Assembly: GCA_022769845.1 (NCBI GenBank)
Contig: JALEIO010000039.1
Span: 1 to 20,750, forward strand
Source: Oscillospiraceae bacterium
GTDB lineage: Bacteria > Bacillota > Clostridia > UMGS1810
Direction: 5' to 3'
Length of the DNA stretch: 20,750 bases
The position numbers and the translations under genes are program-made. Positions within the stretch are counted from its first letter, which is position 1, and each line of letters opens with the position of its first letter. Below, piece after piece: positions 6,565-14,459 of the stretch. The notes under the pieces are model-generated. The model ran no database searches. It worked only from the letters and a program-made list of their open reading frames with translations, and was not told where the DNA came from.

Positions 6565-7419
6565 ATGTATAAAATTCTAAAAAAGAAAGAGCTAAACCCG
6601 ACAGTGACAATGATGGAAATTTACGCTCCGTTTGTTGCAAAAAAAGCGGAGCCGGGGCAATTTATCATTCTTCGAGTTGATGAAAACGGCGAAAGAATAC
6701 CTCTTACAGTTGCCGGATACGACAGAGAAAAAGGGTCGGTTAAGATAATTTTTCAAATTGTTGGAGCAACCACAAAAAAACTGAATATGAAAAACGAGGG
6801 CGAATATATAGCGGATTTTGCAGGACCTTTAGGAGTTGCTACACGCACCGAAGGACTTAAAAAGGTGTGTATAGTAGGCGGCGGCGTAGGCTGTGCAATA
6901 GCGCTTCCCGTTGCGCAGAAATTAAGCGAAAGCGGCTGCTCCGTTACTTCAATTATAGGCTTTAGAACAAAAGACCTTCTTATTTTGGAAGACGAATTTA
7001 AAAATGCATCCGATAAACTTTTTGTTATGACTGACGATGGATCGTACGGAAGACGCGGCAATGTTTGCGTGCCGCTCAACGAAATGTTCGACGCGGGCGA
7101 AAAATTTGATATGGTAATTACCATAGGGCCGCTTATAATGATGAAATTTGTTGTTGAAGCGACCAAAAAAACAGGTATTCCCTGCACCGTTTCAATGAAT
7201 CCGATTATGATTGACGGAACAGGAATGTGCGGCGGCTGCCGTCTTACTCTTATCAAGGACGGAAAGAGAGTGACAAAATTTGCGTGCGTTGACGGCCCTG
7301 ATTTTAACGGCTACGAGATAGATTTTGACGAGGCAATGGAACGCGGAGCAATGTACCGCGATTTTGAAAGACACGCGTATGAAAAAACGTGCAATCTTTT
7401 TTCAAAGGAGGCTGAATAA
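6565..7419 (+). CDS. nfnA: NADH-dependent ferredoxin:NADP+ oxidoreductase, alpha (small) subunit
   Basis: Small subunit of the electron-bifurcating Nfn complex (reduced ferredoxin + NADH + 2 NADP+ to 2 NADPH, reversible); it binds FAD and a [2Fe-2S] cluster and carries the NAD(H) site. I use the ATG at 6565 (284 residues, MYKILKKKEL), because AAGGAG lies 8 nt upstream; an in-frame ATG at 6526 falls in the leader and has no ribosome site. The N-terminal FAD-binding barrel has RIPLTVAGYD, and the nucleotide fold has CIVGGGVGCAIALP (102-115). The cluster motif is MIDGTGMCGGC with Asp218, Cys222, Cys225 and later Cys241. Aspartate replacing the first cysteine of the related PyrK proteins is a hallmark of NfnA. 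The next gene starts after a single base. Confidence 0.93.
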   Translation: MYKILKKKELNPTVTMMEIYAPFVAKKAEPGQFIILRVDENGERIPLTVAGYDREKGSVKIIFQIVGATTKKLNMKNEGEYIADFAGPLGVATRTEGLKKVCIVGGGVGCAIALPVAQKLSESGCSVTSIIGFRTKDLLILEDEFKNASDKLFVMTDDGSYGRRGNVCVPLNEMFDAGEKFDMVITIGPLIMMKFVVEATKKTGIPCTVSMNPIMIDGTGMCGGCRLTLIKDGKRVTKFACVDGPDFNGYEIDFDEAMERGAMYRDFERHAYEKTCNLFSKEAE

Positions 7420-7420
7420 T

Positions 7421-8842
7421 ATGGCGGGAAAAATAAATATGAATCCAAAAAGGAATCCTATGCCTTCGCAGGACGCAGCTTTGCGCGGCAAAAATTTTGA
7501 CGAAGTAACGCTTGGATATAGCGAGGAAACGGCAATCGACGAGGCATTGCGATGTCTTTCGTGCAAGCATATGCCGTGCGTTTCGGGATGTCCCGTTAAT
7601 ATTCATATTCCGGAATTTATTCAAAAAATCAAAGAAGGCGACTTTGAAGGCGCATATCAGGTTATAAACAAATCGTCGTCACTGCCTGCCGTTTGCGGAA
7701 GAGTTTGTCCACAGGAGGTGCAATGCGAGGCAAAATGCGTAAGAGGAATTAAGGGTGAAAGCGTTGGAATAGGCAGACTTGAACGTTTTGTTGCAGACTG
7801 GCACAATGCTCATTCAAACGGTGCAGTTGAAAAAATAGAAAAAAACGGTCACAAAGCGGCGGTTGTCGGTTCGGGTCCTTCAGGATTAACCTGTGCGGGC
7901 GACCTGGCTAAAAAAGGCTATGACGTAACGGTTTTTGAAGCTCTCCACACTGCGGGAGGCGTACTTGTCTACGGCATACCCGAATTCAGGCTGCCTAAAG
8001 AGATTGTAAAAAAAGAAGTTGAAAACCTCAAAAAAATGGGTGTTAAAATAGAGACTAATATTATAATAGGGAAAACTTTAACGGTTGACGAGCTTTTTGA
8101 AATGGGATTTGAAGCGGTGTTTATAGGCTCGGGCGCAGGACTTCCTAATTTTATGGGCATACCGGGCGAATCGTACAACGGAGTATATTCCGCTAACGAA
8201 TTTTTAACCCGCAGCAATCTTATGAAAGCATATGAATCCGACCCTGTAACGCCTATTATGAAGGGCGGAAAAGTTGCGGTTGTCGGCGGCGGAAACGTTG
8301 CTATGGACGCAGCGCGAAGTGCGTTGAGACTGGGTGCAGAAAAGGTTTATATTGTGTACCGCCGCTCAATGGAGGAGCTTCCTGCGCGTAAAGAAGAGGT
8401 TGAACACGCAATTGAGGAGGGCATTGAATTTATGCTCTTAAACAACCCGGTTGAAATTTTGGGCTATCACAATCCAAATGATAAAAGAGACCCTAAAAAC
8501 GGATTCGTAACGGGTATGAAGTGCATTAAAATGGAGCTTGGAGAACCGGACGAACAAGGCAGACGCAGACCTGTTCCCATAGAAGGCAGCGAATTTGTTC
8601 TGGATGTTGATACGGTTATTATTTCAATCGGCACCTCGCCCAATCCGCTTATAAAGTCCACCACCAAAGGTCTTGATGTAAACAAACGCGGAGGCATAAT
8701 TATTGAAGAAAACGGCGCTACCACAAAAGACGGGGTTTACGCAGGCGGCGACGCTGTAACAGGTGCGGCAACGGTAATCTCGGCAATGGGCGCAGGCAAA
8801 ATTGCCGCAAAAGCTATTGACGAATACATTCAAAGCAAATAA
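7421..8842 (+). CDS. nfnB: NADH-dependent ferredoxin:NADP+ oxidoreductase, beta (large) subunit
   Basis: Large subunit of Nfn; it holds the bifurcating FAD, two [4Fe-4S] clusters and the NADP(H) site. The ATG at 7421 is one base after the nfnA stop, and AAAGGAGG sits in the end of nfnA. The N-terminal ferredoxin-like region has eight cysteines: Cys45, 48, 53, 57 and Cys92, 96, 102, 106. The first FAD fold is AVVGSGPSGLTCAG (147-160), and the NADP fold contains VAVVGGGNVAMDAARSALR. The C-terminal block GVYAGGDAVTGAATVISAMG is typical. Its 473 residues fit the family (about 470). The sequence alone resembles the small subunit of glutamate synthase (GltD), and many databases name it so, but the adjacent nfnA and absence of a large glutamate synthase gene favour Nfn. 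Confidence 0.93.
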   Translation: MAGKINMNPKRNPMPSQDAALRGKNFDEVTLGYSEETAIDEALRCLSCKHMPCVSGCPVNIHIPEFIQKIKEGDFEGAYQVINKSSSLPAVCGRVCPQEVQCEAKCVRGIKGESVGIGRLERFVADWHNAHSNGAVEKIEKNGHKAAVVGSGPSGLTCAGDLAKKGYDVTVFEALHTAGGVLVYGIPEFRLPKEIVKKEVENLKKMGVKIETNIIIGKTLTVDELFEMGFEAVFIGSGAGLPNFMGIPGESYNGVYSANEFLTRSNLMKAYESDPVTPIMKGGKVAVVGGGNVAMDAARSALRLGAEKVYIVYRRSMEELPARKEEVEHAIEEGIEFMLLNNPVEILGYHNPNDKRDPKNGFVTGMKCIKMELGEPDEQGRRRPVPIEGSEFVLDVDTVIISIGTSPNPLIKSTTKGLDVNKRGGIIIEENGATTKDGVYAGGDAVTGAATVISAMGAGKIAAKAIDEYIQSK

Positions 8843-8857
8843 TAATTAAAATTTTCA

Positions 8858-8889
8858 GGGATGTTGAAAAAATTCAACATCCCATTTTT
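8858..8889 (+). terminator. Rho-independent terminator after nfnB
   Basis: GGGATGTTGAA and TTCAACATCCC form a perfect 11-bp stem with an AAAA loop, followed by ATTTTT. It begins 16 nt after the nfnB stop. The stretch from here to 8997 is AT-rich and shows no gene or further structure that I can support. Confidence 0.95.
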
Positions 8890-8997
8890 GCCGTTTTAAA
8901 GGCATTTTTTGTTATTTTTTTCTCTTGTGGTTTAAAACTGCTCAAAAAAATTAGCAATCTCAATCCGCAAATTGTTAAATTTTTTTAAAAATAGCTA

Positions 8998-9026
8998 TTG
9001 ACAAACCAAATAAATAGTGGTATTTT
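8998..9026 (+). promoter_or_regulatory. Sigma-A promoter of the hrcA operon
   Basis: A perfect TTGACA (8998-9003) is followed after 17 bp by TATTTT (9021-9026). The predicted start near 9033 is immediately upstream of, or within, the CIRCE element, so HrcA bound there would block the polymerase. Confidence 0.88.
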
Positions 9027-9033
9027 ATATTTG

Positions 9034-9060
9034 TTAGCACTAAGGGGTTTCGAGTGCTAA
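9034..9060 (+). promoter_or_regulatory. CIRCE operator (HrcA binding site)
   Basis: TTAGCACTA, nine bases, GAGTGCTAA. The CIRCE consensus is TTAGCACTC-N9-GAGTGCTAA, so only the innermost base of the left arm deviates (A for C). Its spacing, position just after the -10 box and place upstream of hrcA make the assignment firm. It can also fold in the mRNA leader as an 8-bp hairpin. Confidence 0.97.
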
Positions 9061-9091
9061 AACATAAAATTATACAAAGGAGTGGATATTT

Positions 9092-10123
9092 TTGGAACTT
9101 AACGATAGAAAACGCCGCATTTTAAGGGCAATTGTTGACGATTATATCCGCACCGCAGAGCCTGTCGGCTCGTCCTACATTTTAAACAAGCACAATCTTG
9201 GCATAAGCTCTGCCACCATTCGAAACGAAATGGCGTATCTTGAAGAAACAGGCTATCTCGACAAACCGCATACTTCGGCGGGCAGAGTGCCGTCGTCGCT
9301 CGGATACAGAGTTTACGTTGATGAACTTATGCAGCGCTATACACTTACCGTACGCGAGATTGAGGAAATGCGCTCGTCACTGAAAAAAAGCTATCTTGAG
9401 CTCGGAAATATTTTAAAGGATATTTCAAACACAGTAGCGCACCTTACAAATTATACAACACTTATCTCAACGCCCTGCGTTTCGTCCGACAAGCTTAAAA
9501 GCATACGGCTTGTGCCGCTTGACGAAAAAAGCTTTGTTATGATTGTTGTAAACAGCGGCGGAATTGTCAAGAATACTACCATAGCGGTAAAAAAAGGCAT
9601 TGATGAAAAGGTGCTTGAAAGGCTTGGAAATTATCTTAACCTCACCTTCTGCGACAAAGAAATAAGCACAATAAGCGATGACTTTATTCTTGCGCAAAAA
9701 AGCATAATGCCGTTGCCTGATGAAATTATGAACCCTGTTATGGGTTTTTTGTCGGAGGTTTTAAAAACCTTTTCAGGCTTTGACATTTCGGCAATCGGTC
9801 AGGCAAACATTTTGAATTATCCCGAATTTAAAGACGTCAATCGTTCAAGAGAATTTTTTGATTTTGTCGGAAACATTGACAAAGGCTTCATTAAAGAAAA
9901 GCTTAACGATGATAAAATCAATATTCTTATCGGCGATGAAAATCCGCGTCTTAAAGAATTGGGATTGAGTATGGTAATTTCAAACTACAAAATCAAAGAC
10001 GGCGTAATCGGCGGAATTGCAATTTTAGGCCCTACGCGAATGGACTATTCAAAGGTTGTCGCAACGCTTGATTATCTGAAAAAGAACCTGAACAAATATT
10101 TGGGCACAACCGACAACCCGTAA
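9092..10123 (+). CDS. hrcA: Heat-inducible transcriptional repressor HrcA
   Basis: Repressor of class I heat-shock operons; binds CIRCE and needs the GroEL chaperonin for activity in studied Firmicutes. The frame begins with TTG at 9092, with AAAGGAG 9 nt upstream, and no better ATG fits, so I accept a TTG start giving 343 residues. The N-terminal winged helix has LNDRKRRILRAIVDDYI, EPVGSSYI, SSATIRNEMAYLEETGYL and HTSAGRVPSSLGYRVYVD, all strongly conserved. The remainder is the GAF-like dimerisation and ligand-type domain with LGPTRMDYSKVVATLDYL near the end. It is first in hrcA-grpE-dnaK-dnaJ, directly downstream of its own operator, so it is autoregulated. Confidence 0.97.
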   Translation: MELNDRKRRILRAIVDDYIRTAEPVGSSYILNKHNLGISSATIRNEMAYLEETGYLDKPHTSAGRVPSSLGYRVYVDELMQRYTLTVREIEEMRSSLKKSYLELGNILKDISNTVAHLTNYTTLISTPCVSSDKLKSIRLVPLDEKSFVMIVVNSGGIVKNTTIAVKKGIDEKVLERLGNYLNLTFCDKEISTISDDFILAQKSIMPLPDEIMNPVMGFLSEVLKTFSGFDISAIGQANILNYPEFKDVNRSREFFDFVGNIDKGFIKEKLNDDKINILIGDENPRLKELGLSMVISNYKIKDGVIGGIAILGPTRMDYSKVVATLDYLKKNLNKYLGTTDNP

Positions 10124-10138
10124 AGGAGATGACTTATA

Positions 10139-10732
10139 TTGGCTGATAAAAAAGAAAAAGAGAATTTGAAAAACAAAGGCAAAGCAGAGGAAAATGCCGA
10201 GAATACTCAAAATGCTGAAAAAACCGAAAACACTCAAAACATCGAAAATGCCGAATCAAAAAACAACGAGCCTGCTGCCGAGCCCGAAAAAAACGAGCTT
10301 GAAAAGGCAAAAGAAGAAAACGCAGCATTAAACGATAAATATTTAAGGCTGTGTGCAGAATACGACAACTTTAAAAAACGCACCGTGCGCGAAAAAGAAG
10401 CAATTTACATTGACGCCGCAGCAGACGCAATAAAAGAGCTTTTGCCCGTTATGGACAATCTTGCACGCGCAATGGACAGCATTTCAGACAAGGATAACGA
10501 TGTTTACAAGGGCATTGAAATGGTTTACAAGCAAACCGAGGATATTTTCAAAAAGCTTGGCGTATGCGAAACAAAAGCTGTCGGCGAGGAATTTAATCCC
10601 GAGCTGCACAATGCGGTTATGCACATAGAAGATGAAAACGTAACCGAAAATACTGTGGTTGAAGAATTTCAAAAAGGTTATACTTATAAAGATAAGGTTC
10701 TGCGCTACAGTATGGTTAAAGTGGCAAATTAA
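10139..10732 (+). CDS. grpE: Nucleotide exchange factor GrpE
   Basis: Cofactor that releases ADP from DnaK. The frame starts with TTG at 10139; AAAGGAG overlaps the hrcA stop codon and lies 10 nt upstream, so a second TTG start in this operon is the best reading (197 residues). Residues 1-60 are a charged, low-complexity tail rich in Glu, Asn and Lys with repeated ENTQN-like units. A long coiled-coil follows (ELEKAKEENAALNDKYLRLC), then the GrpE core YDNFKKRTVREKE, LLPVMDNLARAM and the beta domain GEEFNPELHNAVMH with a C-terminal GYTYKDKVLRYSMVKVAN. The gap to hrcA is 15 nt. Confidence 0.96.
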   Translation: MADKKEKENLKNKGKAEENAENTQNAEKTENTQNIENAESKNNEPAAEPEKNELEKAKEENAALNDKYLRLCAEYDNFKKRTVREKEAIYIDAAADAIKELLPVMDNLARAMDSISDKDNDVYKGIEMVYKQTEDIFKKLGVCETKAVGEEFNPELHNAVMHIEDENVTENTVVEEFQKGYTYKDKVLRYSMVKVAN

Positions 10733-10789
10733 AACTTTTAAGCTTTGAATTGCAAAAATGAAATTTAATTAAAATTGGAGGAATACATT

Positions 10790-12637
10790 ATGAGTAAAAT
10801 TATTGGTATTGATTTAGGTACAACAAACTCCTGCGTTGCCGTTATGGAGGGCGGCGAGAGCGTTGTTATTCCAAACCCTGAAGGCGCAAGAACAACTCCT
10901 TCGGTTGTTGCATTTACAAAAACAGGTGAAAGACTGGTAGGTCAGGTTGCAAAAAGACAGGCAATTACAAACCCCGACCACACCGTAAGCTCCATTAAAA
11001 GAGATATGGGTACTGACAGAAAAGTTGTAATTGACGATAAAAAATACACGCCGCAGGAAATTTCGGCTATGATTTTGCAAAAGCTTAAAGCTGACGCGGA
11101 AAGCTACCTCGGCGAACCCGTTACACAGGCTGTTATTACCGTTCCTGCATATTTTTCTGATGCACAGCGCCAGGCTACAAAAGACGCAGGCAAAATTGCA
11201 GGTCTTGAGGTTCTTAGAATTATCAACGAGCCTACGGCGGCTGCTCTTGCATACGGTATGGATAAAGACAGCGAGCAGAAAATTATGGTTTACGACCTTG
11301 GCGGCGGTACATTCGATGTATCTATTCTTGAAATCGGCGACGGCGTATTTGAAGTTCTTGCTACAAGCGGCAACAACCGTCTCGGCGGCGATGACTTTGA
11401 CCAGAGAATTATAGATTATCTTGCAGACGAATTCAAAAAAACAAACGGCATTGACTTAAAGGCAGACAAAATGGCACTTCAGCGTCTTAAAGAAGCTGCC
11501 GAGAAAGCGAAAATCGAGCTTTCGGGAGTTACTACTTCAAACATCAACCTTCCGTTTATTTCAGCCGATGCAACAGGTCCGAAACACCTTGACATAACTC
11601 TTACAAGAAGCAAATTTGATGAGCTTACCGCAGACCTTGTTGAAAAAACAATGGAGCCTACAAGACGCGCTCTTTCCGACGCAGGATTGCAGCCTTCGGA
11701 TATTCATAAGGTGCTTTTGGTGGGCGGTTCGTCAAGAATTCCTGCCGTTCAGGAAGCAGTTAAGCGTTTAATCGGCACAGAGCCGCACAAGGGCATCAAC
11801 CCCGACGAGTGCGTTGCAATGGGCGCGGCTATTCAGGCGGGTGTACTTGCGGGCGAGGTTAAAGACCTTCTTTTGCTTGACGTTACACCGCTTTCGCTCG
11901 GTATTGAAACAATGGGCGGCGTATTTACAAAGATTATTGAAAGAAATACAACTATTCCTAAAAAGCACAGTCAAATCTTCTCTACTGCCGCAGATAATCA
12001 GACCAGCGTTGACATTCACGTTCTTCAGGGCGAGCGCGAAATGGCACAGTATAACAAAACGCTCGGAAGATTTTCGCTTTCGGGCATTGCTCCGGCTCCG
12101 AGAGGCGTGCCGCAGATTGAGGTTACATTTGATATTGACGCAAACGGCATAGTTCACGTAAGCGCAAAAGATATGGCAACCGGCAACGAGCAGAAAATAA
12201 CAATTACTGCAAGCTCAAATCTTTCGGAGGAGGATATTGACAAGGCGGTTAAAGACGCTGAAAAATATGCTGCAGAGGATAAAAAGAACAAAGAGGCTGT
12301 TGACGCAAGAAATAACGCCGACACGCTTGTATATCAGTGCCAGAAGGCTCTTACCGACCTTGGCGATAAGGTTGACGAGGCTGACAAAACCGAAATCAAC
12401 ACAAAAATTGACGCTGTTAAAAAGGCACTCGAAGGAACTGATGTTGAAGCTATAAAATCCGCTACCGAAGATTTGCAGAAGAAGTTCTACGATGTTTCGG
12501 CAAAGGTTTATCAGCAAAACGGCGGCGCACAGGCAAATCAGGGTGCAGGATTTGACCCCAACGCACAAAACGGCAGTGCGCAAGGCGGCAATTATGAGGG
12601 AGACTACACAGTGGTTGACGACGATGACAAAAAGTAA
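10790..12637 (+). CDS. dnaK: Molecular chaperone DnaK (Hsp70)
   Basis: ATP-dependent cytosolic chaperone. I place the start at the ATG at 10790 (615 residues, MSKIIGIDLGTTNSCV), with GGAGG 8 nt upstream; an in-frame ATG 15 bases earlier has no family support. The ATPase domain shows the phosphate loops IDLGTTNS and DLGGGTFDVSI and the block IINEPTAAALAYG. The stretch around SSIKRDMGTDRKV lacks the roughly 24-residue insertion of Gram-negative DnaK, consistent with a Firmicute. The substrate domain starts near LLLDVTPLSLGIETMGG. The tail is Gly/Gln/Asn-rich and ends DYTVVDDDDKK. No CIRCE copy lies directly before it, so expression depends on the hrcA promoter or an unrecognised internal one. 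Confidence 0.98.
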   Translation: MSKIIGIDLGTTNSCVAVMEGGESVVIPNPEGARTTPSVVAFTKTGERLVGQVAKRQAITNPDHTVSSIKRDMGTDRKVVIDDKKYTPQEISAMILQKLKADAESYLGEPVTQAVITVPAYFSDAQRQATKDAGKIAGLEVLRIINEPTAAALAYGMDKDSEQKIMVYDLGGGTFDVSILEIGDGVFEVLATSGNNRLGGDDFDQRIIDYLADEFKKTNGIDLKADKMALQRLKEAAEKAKIELSGVTTSNINLPFISADATGPKHLDITLTRSKFDELTADLVEKTMEPTRRALSDAGLQPSDIHKVLLVGGSSRIPAVQEAVKRLIGTEPHKGINPDECVAMGAAIQAGVLAGEVKDLLLLDVTPLSLGIETMGGVFTKIIERNTTIPKKHSQIFSTAADNQTSVDIHVLQGEREMAQYNKTLGRFSLSGIAPAPRGVPQIEVTFDIDANGIVHVSAKDMATGNEQKITITASSNLSEEDIDKAVKDAEKYAAEDKKNKEAVDARNNADTLVYQCQKALTDLGDKVDEADKTEINTKIDAVKKALEGTDVEAIKSATEDLQKKFYDVSAKVYQQNGGAQANQGAGFDPNAQNGSAQGGNYEGDYTVVDDDDKK

Positions 12638-12661
12638 TAAGGCATAAACAAAAGCAATATT

Positions 12662-12697
12662 GTAGGGAGCCGTAAAATAAGCGGCTGCCTACTTTTG
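12662..12697 (+). terminator. Hairpin between dnaK and dnaJ, partial terminator
   Basis: GTAGGGAGCCG and CGGCTGCCTAC form two 5-bp stems separated by one G-G mismatch around a 9-nt loop, followed by TTTTGCG. With only four T residues it probably terminates part of the transcripts or protects the dnaK 3' end, lowering dnaJ output relative to dnaK. Confidence 0.65.
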
Positions 12698-12743
12698 CGT
12701 AATTTTTGGCATTACATAAATTTATGAAAGGCTTTGAATTTAT

Positions 12744-13865
12744 ATGGCAGAAAAAAGAGATTACTACGAGGTGCTTGGCGTTTCAAGAGGCGCGAGCGAC
12801 GATGAAATAAAAAAAGCATACCGAAAAGTTGCCAAAAAATATCACCCCGATTTAAACCCCGGAAATGCCGAGGCTGAAGCAAAATTTACAGAAGCCAACG
12901 AAGCTTACGAGGTTTTGGGCGATAAAGAGAAAAGGCAGAAATACGATCAATTCGGTCACGCGGCTTTTGACGGTGCGCAAGGTGGCGGATACGGCGGATT
13001 TACGGATTTTGGCGATTTCGGCGATATTTTCAGCTCCTTCTTCGGAGGAGGCGCACGCAGACGCAACCCGAACGCGCCGCGTCCCGGTTCTGATATTGAA
13101 GAAAGAATTATGCTCACCTTTGAAGAAGCGGCGTTCGGCGTAAAGAAAAAATTAAAAATCTATCGTGTTGAGGACTGCGACGAATGCGGCGGCACAGGTT
13201 CAAAGGACAAAAAACGCAAGCAATGCCCTACCTGCCACGGAACCGGTGAAATAAGACGCGTAACAAACACAATGCTCGGTCAAATGGTTAACACCACTAC
13301 CTGCACAACCTGCGGCGGAACGGGTACGGTTGTAGAAAATCCGTGTCAGAAATGCCGCGGAAAAGGAAAAGTTAAACGTGCCTGCACGGTTGAGGTTAAC
13401 ATTCCTGCCGGAATTGACACAAACGAAACCGTATCCTTCCGCGGTCTTGGCAATCACGGCTTTAACGGCGGTCCTAAAGGTGATTTGCTTGTTACCGTTG
13501 TTGTAAAAAGGCACGATTTATTTATGCGAAACGGCACCGAAGTATTTTGCAAGGTTCCTATCACCTTTGTTCAGGCGGCGCTGGGTGCCGAGATTGATGT
13601 TCCGACATTAAACGGCAAGGTTAAACAAACAATTCCCGAAGGTACGCAGAACGGCACACGCTTTACAATTAAGGGCGCAGGCATACCTAATGTGCGCACC
13701 GGCATAAAAGGAAATCAGACTATTGAGATTGTTGTTGAGGTTCCGCAGCGTCTTAACGCCGAGCAAAAAGCGGTGCTCAAAAAATTTGGCGAGCTTACAA
13801 GCGACACCAATCACAAGCAGCAAAAAAACTTTTTTGAAAAGGTAAAAGAAAATTTTAAAAAGTAA
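12744..13865 (+). CDS. dnaJ: Co-chaperone DnaJ (Hsp40)
   Basis: Stimulates the DnaK ATPase and delivers substrates. The 373-residue type I protein starts MAEKRDYYEVLGVSRGASDD. The J domain covers residues 1-70 with the HPD motif at 34-36. A Gly/Phe-rich region (about 72-105) follows. The zinc region has four CxxCxGxG repeats with Cys145/148, 161/164, 187/190 and 201/204, all intact. The C-terminal substrate domain has GPKGDLLVTVVVKRHDLF. The ribosome site is weak (GAAAGG about 12 nt upstream), which together with the hairpin before it suggests lower expression than dnaK. Last gene of the heat-shock operon. Confidence 0.98.
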   Translation: MAEKRDYYEVLGVSRGASDDEIKKAYRKVAKKYHPDLNPGNAEAEAKFTEANEAYEVLGDKEKRQKYDQFGHAAFDGAQGGGYGGFTDFGDFGDIFSSFFGGGARRRNPNAPRPGSDIEERIMLTFEEAAFGVKKKLKIYRVEDCDECGGTGSKDKKRKQCPTCHGTGEIRRVTNTMLGQMVNTTTCTTCGGTGTVVENPCQKCRGKGKVKRACTVEVNIPAGIDTNETVSFRGLGNHGFNGGPKGDLLVTVVVKRHDLFMRNGTEVFCKVPITFVQAALGAEIDVPTLNGKVKQTIPEGTQNGTRFTIKGAGIPNVRTGIKGNQTIEIVVEVPQRLNAEQKAVLKKFGELTSDTNHKQQKNFFEKVKENFKK

Positions 13866-13867
13866 AA

Positions 13868-13909
13868 TTTTAGGCATAGGAGATTTCTCTTATGCCTAAA
13901 AATATTTTT
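13868..13909 (+). terminator. Rho-independent terminator after dnaJ
   Basis: TTTTAGGCATA pairs with TATGCCTAAAA, and inner GGAG pairs with CTCT through one G-U, giving about 15 pairs with a 4-nt loop. It is followed by TATTTTTA. The stem begins two bases after the dnaJ stop; the T run is interrupted but the stem is strong. Confidence 0.88.
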
Positions 13910-13976
13910 AAAATATCTAAAATTATCACAAAATCATCACAAAACTAATTTATAATTATATTCGGAGTGAAAAAAT

Positions 13977-14459
13977 ATGGTAAAAACCAATGCAATGCGC
14001 CTTCTTGATAAGGCAAAAATTAAGTATGACACTATTGAATACGAGGTTGACGAAAACGATTTGTCGGGCATAACCATTGCAAAAAAAGCAAATCTTGACG
14101 ACAAAATGGTTTTCAAAACTCTTGTTGCAAAGGGTGATAAAACAGGCTTTCTTGTGTTTTGCATACCCGTTGCAAAAGAAGTTGACCTGAAAAAAGCCGC
14201 AAAAATAAGCGGCAACAAAAAAATTGAAATGGTTCACGTCAAGGATTTGCTTGGTTTGACAGGCTATGTTCGGGGCGGCTGCTCTCCTGTCGGAATGAGG
14301 AAAAAATTTGATACATATTTTGACAAAACGTGTGAAAATTTTGAAAAAATCACCGTTTCGGCAGGTGTTCGCGGCTGTCAGCTGCTTCTTTCGGCAAAGG
14401 ATATAGTAAAATTCACAAACGCAAAAATAAATTCTCTTACATTGGAGGAATGTGAATGA
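13977..14459 (+). CDS. ybaK: YbaK/EbsC-type Cys-tRNA(Pro) deacylase
   Basis: Trans-editing enzyme that hydrolyses cysteine mischarged on tRNA-Pro by prolyl-tRNA synthetase. The 160 residues begin MVKTNAMRLLDKAKIKY, with GGAGTG 9 nt upstream. The family lysine is in DDKMVFKTLVAK (Lys47, equivalent to Lys46 of the Haemophilus enzyme), and the signature GYVRGGCSPVGM covers residues 96-107. Length is normal. TATAAT at 13951-13956 may be its -10 box, but the -35 position is poor. The stop codon overlaps the start of the next gene (ATGA), tying this editing factor to an ABC exporter in one transcript, a link for which I see no functional reason. The symbol follows E. coli; ebsC is a synonym in some Firmicutes. 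Confidence 0.92.
   Translation: MVKTNAMRLLDKAKIKYDTIEYEVDENDLSGITIAKKANLDDKMVFKTLVAKGDKTGFLVFCIPVAKEVDLKKAAKISGNKKIEMVHVKDLLGLTGYVRGGCSPVGMRKKFDTYFDKTCENFEKITVSAGVRGCQLLLSAKDIVKFTNAKINSLTLEECE

Noticed and set aside
7421..8842. Glutamate synthase small subunit (gltD)
   Set aside because: Similar in sequence, but the adjacent subunit with the Asp-coordinated cluster motif and lack of gltB in the window favour NfnB.
8890..8997. Small RNA or gene between the nfnB terminator and the hrcA promoter
   Set aside because: The stretch is AT-rich with no open frame, ribosome site or stable hairpin.
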